Below, in pieces: positions 8,491 to 15,449 of a stretch of DNA of 30,757 bases. The notes beneath the pieces were generated by a model. It was given only the letters and a program-made list of their open reading frames with translations, was not told where the DNA came from and made no database searches. Both the position numbers and the translations under genes were made by a program. Origin of the DNA: Hallerella sp963629575 (GTDB lineage Bacteria > Fibrobacterota > Fibrobacteria > Fibrobacterales > Fibrobacteraceae); contig CAVGIM010000034.1 of assembly GCA_963629575.1 (NCBI GenBank), positions 1-30,757 on the forward strand. The letters are read 5' to 3'. The stretch's first letter is position 1. Every line of letters starts with the position of its first letter.

Positions 8491-8567
8491 AAGAACCTCT
8501 TTTTGCGCAAAAAAGATAGAAAATTTTGGACAAAAGGACTAGCTTGGGAAAATTGCCGAAAAAATAG

Positions 8568-8593
8568 AAAAGCCCCCGTTTCCGAGAGCTTTT
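8568..8593 (-). terminator. Terminator of tRNA-Glu
   Basis: On the minus strand AAAAGCTCTCG, loop GAAA and CGGGGGCTTTT form an 11-bp stem with two G-U pairs, closed by a GNRA tetraloop and followed by CTATTTTTT. It lies just after the tRNA 3' end and well upstream of the guaB start. Confidence 0.8.
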
Positions 8594-8599
8594 GTAGAA

Positions 8600-8672
8600 T
8601 AGCATGTAAGGGACTCGAACCCTTGTTACCGGCGTGAGAGGCCAGCGTCCTGGACCGCTAGACGAACATGCC
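8600..8672 (-). tRNA. tRNA-Glu (anticodon CTC)
   Basis: This is a 73-nt cloverleaf on the minus strand. The acceptor stem is GGCATGT (8672-8666) paired with ACATGCT (8607-8601), with a G-U first pair and discriminator A at 8600. The D-arm contains GTCTAGCGGTCCAGGAC as in glutamate tRNAs. The anticodon stem CTGGC/GCCGG holds loop CTCTCAC, giving anticodon CTC at 8638-8636, which reads GAG. The T-arm is AAGGGTTCGAGTCCCTT. The 3' CCA is not encoded (the next bases are TTC), so it must be added after transcription. Confidence 0.97.
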
Positions 8673-8684
8673 AAAGACAGGGCA

Positions 8685-8713
8685 ATTATAGTAAAATTTT
8701 TTGCGGCTGTAAA
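8685..8713 (-). promoter_or_regulatory. Sigma-70-type promoter of tRNA-Glu
   Basis: On the minus strand TTTACA (8713-8708), a 17-nt spacer and TATAAT (8690-8685) precede the tRNA. The predicted start would be about 6 nt upstream of the mature 5' end. Confidence 0.75.
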
Positions 8714-8748
8714 CCGGCAAAGACTATCGGCGACGTTTCCGCACAAAA

Positions 8749-8777
8749 AAAAGACCCGCAACAAGTGCGAGCCTTTT
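8749..8777 (-). terminator. Terminator of the membrane-anchored Arg/Pro-rich gene
   Basis: On the minus strand AAAAGGCTCGCA, a five-base loop and TGCGGGTCTTTT form a 12-bp stem with G-U pairs, followed by further T residues. It lies 18 nt after the stop of the gene at 8796. Confidence 0.75.
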
Positions 8778-8795
8778 CTGCAAGACCGGGATTCG

Positions 8796-9437
8796 CTATG
8801 CCTTCGATTCTTCCGCGGTTTCTTCGAGCGGAATCTTCTTGATGGCATTGCGGCGACCGTAGCGGACCTTCGACGGTTCGAATTCGGCAGCGGCGGGAGC
8901 TTCCTCGACGACGGGCGTCGGAGCCGGAGCGGCGGGGACAGGAGCTTCCGGGAGAGTTGCCTGGACGCGCGGAGGCAGCGGACGGCGACCTTCGGTTCGC
9001 GGTGCTTCGGAAGCGGCGGCAGGGACAGACGCCTGCGGAGCCGGAGCGACGGGAGCCTGGGCGGCAGGCGCGACCGGAGCTGTTTCGACCGGAGCGGCGG
9101 GAGCAGAGGTCTCGGCAAAGTCGCGACGGCGATCGTTACGGCCATTGCGGCGATCGTTACGGCCATTGCGGTCACGGTTAAAGTTCCGGTCCTGGCGACC
9201 GGCACCAGCGGTGTTGCCACGTTCACGGCGTTCGTTTCCGCGTCCGCCTTCATGGCGATCGTTGCGAGCGGCCATGTCCTGGGCGTTCACCGGATGACGG
9301 TTCGGCTTCAGGTTGGTATCCGAAACGCGCTTGACAATCGGAGTGTGGAGCATCGTGATGAGCCTATTCACCTTGGACAAGACGACAATGCCAAGAACAA
9401 CCGCAACCGCGGCAAGTACGAGAGTAATGTATTCCAT
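8796..9437 (-). CDS. Membrane-anchored protein with Arg/Asn-rich and Pro/Ala-rich disordered regions
   Basis: No known family is recognised in this 213-residue protein. One N-terminal membrane helix (about 3-21, no cleavage site) is followed by a short conserved-looking stretch (22-50). A strongly basic, disordered segment comes next (about 58-107) with repeated NGRNDRR and RDRN units resembling RGG/RNA-binding tails. Then come a Pro/Ala/Val linker (110-185) and a C-terminal basic patch (YGRRNAIKK). It may tether RNA or ribosomes to the membrane, or cross the periplasm like a Pro-rich spacer; both are inference. GAGG is 8-9 nt before the ATG. DNA encoding the basic part contains a perfect 21-bp tandem duplication. 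It is monocistronic, with its own terminator. Confidence 0.8.
   Translation of the reverse strand: MEYITLVLAAVAVVLGIVVLSKVNRLITMLHTPIVKRVSDTNLKPNRHPVNAQDMAARNDRHEGGRGNERRERGNTAGAGRQDRNFNRDRNGRNDRRNGRNDRRRDFAETSAPAAPVETAPVAPAAQAPVAPAPQASVPAAASEAPRTEGRRPLPPRVQATLPEAPVPAAPAPTPVVEEAPAAAEFEPSKVRYGRRNAIKKIPLEETAEESKA
9130..9171. repeat. Two perfect 21-bp tandem repeats inside a coding region
   Basis: CGATCGTTACGGCCATTGCGG occurs twice back to back (9130-9150, 9151-9171; 21 bases written once as the unit minus nothing else). It is in frame and encodes the duplicated Asn/Arg unit of the membrane-anchored protein, so slippage would alter length by seven residues without a frameshift. Confidence 0.9.
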
Positions 9438-9696
9438 TTAAGGTACCTCAATCAAAGGGTGACTCGAAAACCGGCTGGAAGGACCGTTTTCGAGGAAGTC
9501 GCGAAACGGGAGGCTATTTCCTAGCGCTCGAAAAAGAGCTCGACAGCCTGTGAACAAGCCCAAAAACGGGCAAAATCGCCAACTGGCGAAAAAGAAGAGC
9601 GACTTCGAAGCCTAATTTAGCTAAAACTTGTCCAAAGCGACTAGTTCAATCCGATTTTGCCATTCTTTTCGGCATTTCGTCGCTCGGCCAGAAAAA

Positions 9697-9738
9697 ATGT
9701 GCACTATCCATATTGACAATTAAACAGATGTGCACTAT
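9697..9738 (+). promoter_or_regulatory. Paired ATGTGCACTAT sites, candidate LexA operators
   Basis: ATGTGCACTAT occurs at 9697-9707 and again at 9728-9738, a perfect 11-bp direct repeat at a 31-bp offset, close to three helical turns. The copies flank the -35 box, and the second overlaps the -10 box. Each contains the palindrome GTGCAC. From memory, the Fibrobacter LexA site is described as TGCNC-N4-GTGCA, whose half-site is GTGCA. Neither copy is a full site of that form, so this is a candidate autoregulatory operator. Confidence 0.55.
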
Positions 9739-9741
9739 ATT
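9713..9741 (+). promoter_or_regulatory. lexA promoter, consensus sigma-70 type
   Basis: TTGACA at 9713-9718 and TATATT at 9736-9741 are separated by exactly 17 nt. The predicted start leaves a leader of roughly 13-15 nt containing the GAGGTG ribosome-binding site at 9753-9758. Confidence 0.88.
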
Positions 9742-9761
9742 TTAAAAAAAACGAGGTGCCA

Positions 9762-10412
9762 ATGGATACATCCAAGAAACCGCTCACCGACCGGCAGAAA
9801 GAAGTTTACGATTACATTCGCTCCTGCACGGAGAAGGAAAAGATGCCGCCGACCGTTCGCGAAATCGGCGACAAGTTCCACATTTCCTCGACCAACGGAG
9901 TCCGTTCCATCCTGGCGGCGCTCATCAAGAAAGGCTATATCCGCCGCGCGCCGCGTCTGAGCCGCGGCATCGAGGTTCTCGACGAACGGGCCAAGCGCAT
10001 TTCGGAAAAGCCTAGCTCCGAGAATTCCGTCGAAGTTCCCATCATCGGACGGGTTGCCGCCGGTACGCCGATCCTCGCCGTGCAGAACATCGAAGGAACC
10101 GTCACTGTCGATAGGGACTTTCTTGCGAGCCAGCCGAACGTCTTCGCGCTTCACGTCAAGGGAGACTCCATGATCAACGCGGGAATCTTCGATGGGGATC
10201 TGGTCTTCGCTCGTTCCCAGACCGTCGCCGAACGCGGAGAAATCATCATTGCGCAGGTCGATGACGAAGCGACCGTCAAATATTACCAGCCCGAACCGGA
10301 CCACATCGAGCTCCGGCCGGCCAATCCGAAATACCAGCCGATCATCGTCAATCCCGACCGGAAGTTTTCCATCGCCGGACGCGTCATCGGCGTTCTCCGC
10401 AAGATAAACTAG
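9762..10412 (+). CDS. lexA: SOS repressor LexA
   Basis: This 216-residue repressor controls the DNA-damage response and cleaves itself when stimulated by RecA. A winged-helix DNA-binding domain (about 5-70: LTDRQKEVYDYI, PPTVREIGDKF, recognition helix STNGVRSILAALIKKG) is joined to an S24 peptidase domain. The cleavage bond is Ala100-Gly101 in RVAAGTP. The catalytic dyad is Ser136 (GDSMINAGI) and Lys173 (DEATVKYY). The ATG at 9762 is preferred because GAGG lies 5 nt before it; the GTG at 9756 is part of the ribosome-binding site. The promoter carries paired GTGCAC sites, consistent with autoregulation. No SOS gene adjoins it. Confidence 0.98.
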   Translation: MDTSKKPLTDRQKEVYDYIRSCTEKEKMPPTVREIGDKFHISSTNGVRSILAALIKKGYIRRAPRLSRGIEVLDERAKRISEKPSSENSVEVPIIGRVAAGTPILAVQNIEGTVTVDRDFLASQPNVFALHVKGDSMINAGIFDGDLVFARSQTVAERGEIIIAQVDDEATVKYYQPEPDHIELRPANPKYQPIIVNPDRKFSIAGRVIGVLRKIN

Positions 10413-10423
10413 GCATCCAAAGA

Positions 10424-10454
10424 AAAAGACCCGAACTTCATGTCCGGGCCTTTT
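10424..10454 (+). terminator. Terminator of lexA
   Basis: AAAAG-A-CCCG-A-AC, loop TTCAT, then GT-C-CGGG-C-CTTTT forms a stem with two mismatches ending in a short T-run, 11 nt after the lexA stop. Confidence 0.6.
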
Positions 10455-10593
10455 CAAGATTTCTTTCAAATCGAGCGGATTTAAGGTCGCCAAGAAAAAT
10501 AAAGTGTCCGAAAAGATGCTTTTTCACAATCAGAGCTTATTCTTTATAAAAAAAACTTTACGCATAGTCAAATTATTTCTATTTTCTCATTCT

Positions 10594-13500
10594 ATGAAAA
10601 AAAAAGAAACCTTCATTTTTAGCAAATTTGTATTGTTTTCTGCAGTTTTCGCAGAAGAGGATTACGACAAAGCGGTTTCTAAATACAAAGACATCCCGGC
10701 GGACATAGACATGGAAGCCCGTTGGACGGAACCTTACGACGAGACCTACCTACCGTACAACAGGTGCAGAAACGTACAGAATTTTGAAATCGTCCGGGTT
10801 GACGAGATGGCGGACTATTACTGGGACGGAAAGGACGACTTGTTTGATCTTTACCATTATTACTGCCTGGTAAGCATTGTCCGGATAACGTACCGCGTTA
10901 CCTGCCAGAACAAACTGCAGTATGACGGCTATTCTTATTTTTTCAGCGATCCGCACAAATTAAACAAATTCTACAACCCGAGCGACGAGGTAATCGAAGC
11001 ATTTAAGTCGCATGCGCACGCATGGACGGAAAAGTCGCTTCGTTGCATTAAAGATAATGGTCGGTTTGACGAATCCTGTTCGGAATTCAGCGGGTATGAT
11101 GGCGCTTTTGATCAGGAAACCTTAATCAAATCGTGGGAAAAGCAAAAGGTCGCATTCCCGGAATGGACTTACCAGGGCGAACCTGGCAAAAAATTACCTC
11201 GTCCCGTCATCTTTGTCCACGGTCTGAACAGCAGCTACGATGTCTGGGGAGTCGTCCCGAAAACGGATGTTTCGGGCGACAAAAAGAAGGCGGAGGAATC
11301 CTTTCAAAAGGGGGTCGTAAAAAGATACGAAAACGGGTCGGCACCGGACATTATCGCCAGGATGCAGAATCTCGACAATTCCGAAGCCCATATAAACAGT
11401 AACGGGATTTATTTCTTCCAGGCTCCCGGCAAGATGGAGGGCGACAAATGGCAGGAAGCGGGACTGGAATGGGACGGGAAAGACGAATCAAATTCCCAAT
11501 CAAGAAAGCTGTACCAACAATTAATCGATGTCCTGGATGATTTTTACGGAGCGGACGACTCGCTCGGATGGAGAAATCGTCCGGAACTGGTTGTGGACAT
11601 CGTCGCCCATAGCCAAGGAGGACTTGTCGTCAGGGAAATGCTTCATGGGCTTTTTTCTAACGCTAAAAATCCGAACGGTCCTCAAAATGCGGCGAACCAT
11701 ATCGGGAAGGTCGTCACGGTCGATACCCCACATTTCGGTTCGGAACTTGCCGCGAAAAACACAGACGACCTAGAAGAAGAGTTTTCGGGATTAAAGCCGA
11801 TTATCGACGATCTGGACGCACAGGAAAACGGAAATCCTCAAATACACGACTTGATTACCGCCAAGCTGGACCTGCATTGGTACAACTACGCCTACGAAAC
11901 GGCCGGAGCCTTCACCGACGGCTTTGGAAAGATTGGCCTGAACAGCCCACTAGGAATTATCCAGGTTTTCACTCCTGTAGTGAGCGCCTTGGGATGGCTC
12001 TATGGAGCGACAACAGACTGGATTACGGACGTGTACTTGACCGTGAAGTGGCCTTATATAGGTGAATACGTTCCCGAGGTGTATATCGATGGGGTTGGAT
12101 CGGGATCTTTCAATGTGACCAAAACGCTGGATACCGTCAAAACCATGGCTTCTGTTGCGCGAGAAGCCCGTAAAATCAGAAAGGCTGGCGCTCACTTGGA
12201 TGCAAACGGCACATTCATGCAGAATCTGGGGAACGCTTATCCCAGACGACCGGACGGAACCAATGTGCCCCTGCGCCCACTGTACTCTCCGTCAACGAAG
12301 AGATTCCTCGCCGATCTTCTTTATTCCCTGGGCGAGGAAGCGAGCGAAATCTGTGCGAAAAACGACGAGAGCAGGGAATGCTTTGCCGCGGGGGACTATT
12401 TCAAGGCGTACGCCATGGAAATGGCAAAAGATCAGGGTGTTGCCGAAATAAACGACGTGGAGTTCAACGACACCCTCTGGAACGCCCTAGTTAATGTCCA
12501 AGACAGCTGGTTTTCCCAAAGCGATATTGCTGTAACAGAATACAGCCAAAAATTTATAAATCGAGATGCAGGCATTATTCCTGAAACAGAACCAAACGGT
12601 ATAAAAGGATTTAAAGATCCTCGCCCATATTTGTTCCACGACGCGCTGGCCCCGTGGGAAGACGTCCTGCACATGCCCGTGAAAGGCATAAACGACGGTT
12701 CGACAAAGCAGGGACTGGACATATCGTGCGCACTCGATTTCTACTGCGACCGGACTTTACAGAAACAGGGAGCGGACCTAGTTTACCTAGAACAGGGAAG
12801 CGTGGGCTTGACCGGAGATTTCGACATTGCCCCGATGTTCACGGAAAGCGGCGTGCAGGAAGTAACCGTATCCGACGGGACGCACTTCTTGAAGGCAACC
12901 TACAGGCCAAAAACCGGTTCCTTCGTCACCTATACCGACGGAAGCGGAAACGCCGTCTTGGACACCGTCATTGGCGCATCGGTTTCGACAACGCCTTCGG
13001 TTTCCCGCGAAGGGCAAAACATCTCTGTATCGTTCAACAACTATTCGGGAAAAATGTATGCAAAGACCTACCCGATGCCGAAGTTGGCGGAAAACGTCAC
13101 CTATTCAGTCGGCAATGGAAACAACGACATCCTGCCGCGAGTGGTCGCCGGCGTAGCAAACGCTACAGACCCATCTACACAAACGCCGCCGAGTACGCCA
13201 AAGGACAAGTTCTTTGCCAAGTCCTCGATATTCGCTCTGCATCGAGAAGCGAGAGGCGAACAAGAGAGCAACACTTCCCGTCCGAGAATACTCGTGGCAA
13301 ATTCGTCGGATAACGATATAGGAGGATTCAAGGTCGCATATTACTTCACAGCCGATCCGGCGCGAAACCCTGTCGTGGAAATAGACTATCCGAAGATTCC
13401 GGTAACGCTTGAAAACCTGGGGGGCGACCAATGGCGTTTCATCCTGGACGCTTCGGATTCCATTCTGAAAGCCCGTTCCGTGTTTCCGGGAATAGACGGT

Positions 13501-14142
13501 TGGCAGATTCGAATTCATTACGGTGACTGGTCCGATTACAGGCATTTAAACGACTGGTCGGCGGATTACAATGTCGGATTGCCGAAAATAGACCGAAAGA
13601 TTGTCGTATATGGCAAGGACGGTGAAATTCTCTGGGGTGCGGAACCCAAAATGTTCAAGAGCGTAGATGACGGCGTTGTTGTTTCGCCCAAAGGAACAGT
13701 TTCCTGGAAAGATGCCGCCCCATGGGAAAAGAACATATTCAAGCCGCAGGTGACGGTTTCCAACACAGGTAGCGTAAATCTTCGGAATTACCACGCTAAA
13801 ATGTGGTTTAGAGTCCCTGCAGGGAAAACTTTGCTGCCGCCTCCCGAAGACTGGTACACTCCGGAATCCAAGCCTTCCTTGACTAATGTTGGCAGAAACA
13901 TTTGGGAACTCGACATGTTTTTCGACAGGCATATTCTTTATTCCAAAGAGTCGGTAACGGAAGGGAATGTCGGTCTTCGCTTGACCGACTGGAGCGAATT
14001 TGACAAGCTTGTCTGCGGAATCGCCCTGGTCGATTCCGACGGGAACGCGATATATGGACAAATCCCTTCTATTGAAGCTTGCGAGGCGTATGACGGTCCA
14101 AATTTACTCGCTCCTCAATATGCCCGGAGGGACATGAGATGA
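10594..14142 (+). CDS. Secreted lipase/esterase-like alpha/beta hydrolase with two C-terminal CBM3-like modules
   Basis: This 1182-residue protein has a short signal peptide (likely cleavage after VFA, residue 20). The hydrolase domain spans about 200-700. The oxyanion-side motif is PVIFVHGLNSSYDVWG (204-219). The nucleophile elbow is AHSQGG (Ser340), followed by VVTVDTPHFGSELA (373-386) as in PGAP1/triacylglycerol-lipase-like enzymes. Asp and His partners may be in the 637-651 and 682-693 regions (uncertain). Two modules near 897-992 and 1050-1155 resemble CBM3: WQIRIHYGDWSDYRHLNDWS and VGLRLTDWSEFD are close to the CBM3 SDWSNYNQSNDYS-type signature. A polysaccharide-bound esterase or lipase is inferred. 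The ATG at 10594 was chosen to place the signal peptide first. No Shine-Dalgarno is visible, and the AT-rich leader frame back to 10504 is probably non-coding. The stop overlaps the next gene (ATGA). Confidence 0.82.
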   Translation: MKKKETFIFSKFVLFSAVFAEEDYDKAVSKYKDIPADIDMEARWTEPYDETYLPYNRCRNVQNFEIVRVDEMADYYWDGKDDLFDLYHYYCLVSIVRITYRVTCQNKLQYDGYSYFFSDPHKLNKFYNPSDEVIEAFKSHAHAWTEKSLRCIKDNGRFDESCSEFSGYDGAFDQETLIKSWEKQKVAFPEWTYQGEPGKKLPRPVIFVHGLNSSYDVWGVVPKTDVSGDKKKAEESFQKGVVKRYENGSAPDIIARMQNLDNSEAHINSNGIYFFQAPGKMEGDKWQEAGLEWDGKDESNSQSRKLYQQLIDVLDDFYGADDSLGWRNRPELVVDIVAHSQGGLVVREMLHGLFSNAKNPNGPQNAANHIGKVVTVDTPHFGSELAAKNTDDLEEEFSGLKPIIDDLDAQENGNPQIHDLITAKLDLHWYNYAYETAGAFTDGFGKIGLNSPLGIIQVFTPVVSALGWLYGATTDWITDVYLTVKWPYIGEYVPEVYIDGVGSGSFNVTKTLDTVKTMASVAREARKIRKAGAHLDANGTFMQNLGNAYPRRPDGTNVPLRPLYSPSTKRFLADLLYSLGEEASEICAKNDESRECFAAGDYFKAYAMEMAKDQGVAEINDVEFNDTLWNALVNVQDSWFSQSDIAVTEYSQKFINRDAGIIPETEPNGIKGFKDPRPYLFHDALAPWEDVLHMPVKGINDGSTKQGLDISCALDFYCDRTLQKQGADLVYLEQGSVGLTGDFDIAPMFTESGVQEVTVSDGTHFLKATYRPKTGSFVTYTDGSGNAVLDTVIGASVSTTPSVSREGQNISVSFNNYSGKMYAKTYPMPKLAENVTYSVGNGNNDILPRVVAGVANATDPSTQTPPSTPKDKFFAKSSIFALHREARGEQESNTSRPRILVANSSDNDIGGFKVAYYFTADPARNPVVEIDYPKIPVTLENLGGDQWRFILDASDSILKARSVFPGIDGWQIRIHYGDWSDYRHLNDWSADYNVGLPKIDRKIVVYGKDGEILWGAEPKMFKSVDDGVVVSPKGTVSWKDAAPWEKNIFKPQVTVSNTGSVNLRNYHAKMWFRVPAGKTLLPPPEDWYTPESKPSLTNVGRNIWELDMFFDRHILYSKESVTEGNVGLRLTDWSEFDKLVCGIALVDSDGNAIYGQIPSIEACEAYDGPNLLAPQYARRDMR

Positions 14143-15428
14143 ATAAGGAAATGTTCCTGCTTTTTACGATCTTCGCCCTCCTTGCTTGCACCGATGATTC
14201 TGGCGTGAATCCGAAGCACGAAAGCGAACCCGTCACGGTAGGTTGGCGAAGCGCGGGTTTTACTCCCGTGATTTCTACCCAACGGGGCGGTGGCCTCCAG
14301 AAAGTGACGCATTCCGGCAATTGGCTGGTCCTGATGGATGCGTGGACAAGTCCAGTGGAGAACCAATCCGATACATGGACGACTTTGACTTATACTCCGA
14401 GGCTTTTTATTTCTAAAATCGGCTCAGGCATCTGGGACACCCTTGAGCCGCCGACATCGGCATATATTAGAAATTCTTCTCTTTACGCTGATACCACAGG
14501 GATTTATGTCGGAACAAATAAAACGGGAAATGTTCTGGTGTATAATCCAGAAAAAAAAGAATGGAAAGAGTTGAATGTTGTAAAAGAGGATGTTTCGGCA
14601 TGGCATTATGTCATTGGAATACAAAAATTTAAAGGAAATTTGATTGTTAGTATCGGAAGCTATCCCGATACCTTGGATACAAAAATTGTTACAGCAAGCA
14701 TCCTTTTGCAGAATGATACCGGCTGGCTAAGCCTGCCAACACCTCCAATACGCTATGATATATATAAAGACGATACGGTGCCGCTTCAATTTACATCTTC
14801 AGCAGAAATGGAAGGTTCCCTGTATGTGGGAACCGGAGACGGTGTCTGGAAACTGGACGGGACATCCCTTTCCTGGACCGAGCTTCCCAAATTCCCCAAA
14901 ATGAAATGGAATTCCAAGTATCGCGATGTCTATCAGGTTGAGGATCTCATAACCTACAAGGGTTCGCTGGTTGCGGTCGATGGAACGAACTCCCGTATCT
15001 ATCAATGGGACGGCGCAAATAATTGGCTTGCGCTTGACAGCATGATTCTTCCGGCCTATGTCACGGCTTACGGGGATTCATCCTACAACATATATAGAAG
15101 CTCCTTGTTCCGCATCATGAATGTGGCCACCGACGGAAAGCGCCTCTTCATTTCTGGAAAGGGACCGAACGTGAATCATTGCCCAAAGGTATATATGGGG
15201 GATTACGGCGAGCCCTACGGGAATGTTCCCAAGGGATGGCGAGCCATGATGATCGGCTGGTGCGACGATAAAAGCTGCGTCACCGATGATGCTACATATG
15301 GTTTAGATGTGGTTGGCGACACCATCTACGCTGCCGCCTGGAAAGGCCTGTTCAAGATGCCCCTGAGCGACCTGGATTCCGCAATTTCAGGGCAATCCGA
15401 TTTCAAGGGATTTGAAAAATACCAGTAG
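14139..15428 (+). CDS. Lipoprotein with predicted beta-propeller fold, coupled to the CBM3 hydrolase
   Basis: This 429-residue protein has a lipoprotein signal (hydrophobic 5-16, lipobox ALLAC, Cys17). The rest is built of irregular beta repeats with blade-like phrases: GIYVGTNKTGNVLVYNPEKK, SLYVGTGDGVWKLDG, SRIYQWDGANNWLALD, RLFISGKGPNV and TIYAAAWKGLFKMPL. This pattern suggests a propeller of about five to seven blades. No enzyme motif is seen. GGAGG lies 8 nt before the ATG, which overlaps the hydrolase stop by four bases, so the two products are probably made together; it may anchor or chaperone the hydrolase or bind its substrate (inference). The middle of the gene (about 14400-14800) is visibly AT-richer than neighbours. 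It ends 21 nt from the convergent next gene. Confidence 0.78.
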   Translation: MNKEMFLLFTIFALLACTDDSGVNPKHESEPVTVGWRSAGFTPVISTQRGGGLQKVTHSGNWLVLMDAWTSPVENQSDTWTTLTYTPRLFISKIGSGIWDTLEPPTSAYIRNSSLYADTTGIYVGTNKTGNVLVYNPEKKEWKELNVVKEDVSAWHYVIGIQKFKGNLIVSIGSYPDTLDTKIVTASILLQNDTGWLSLPTPPIRYDIYKDDTVPLQFTSSAEMEGSLYVGTGDGVWKLDGTSLSWTELPKFPKMKWNSKYRDVYQVEDLITYKGSLVAVDGTNSRIYQWDGANNWLALDSMILPAYVTAYGDSSYNIYRSSLFRIMNVATDGKRLFISGKGPNVNHCPKVYMGDYGEPYGNVPKGWRAMMIGWCDDKSCVTDDATYGLDVVGDTIYAAAWKGLFKMPLSDLDSAISGQSDFKGFEKYQ

Positions 15429-15449
15429 CGGGTATAAATGTAGAGAACT

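Larger units (their letters stand above)
9438..9761. other. Long divergent intergenic region upstream of lexA
   Basis: These 324 nt lie between two divergent genes and contain no credible coding frame. They hold two small hairpins, GCCC-N6-GGGC at 9558-9571 and TCGCC-AACT-GGCGA at 9576-9589, of unknown role and without T-runs on the plus strand. The right end holds the lexA promoter and paired GTGCAC sites. Confidence 0.7.

Noticed and set aside
8519..8545. TTGTCC/AAAATTTTCTA text shared by the guaB and hemA upstream regions as a common promoter
   Set aside because: The spacing between TTGTCC and the -10-like box differs (9 and 13 nt) and does not fit a sigma-70 promoter.
9130..9171. Short tandem repeat considered as a CRISPR-like array
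   Set aside because: Only two adjacent copies, no spacers, in frame inside a gene; no cas genes in the window.
9558..9589. Two small hairpins upstream of lexA considered as terminators or riboswitch parts
   Set aside because: Short stems, no T-run on the plus strand, no conserved riboswitch core; role unknown.
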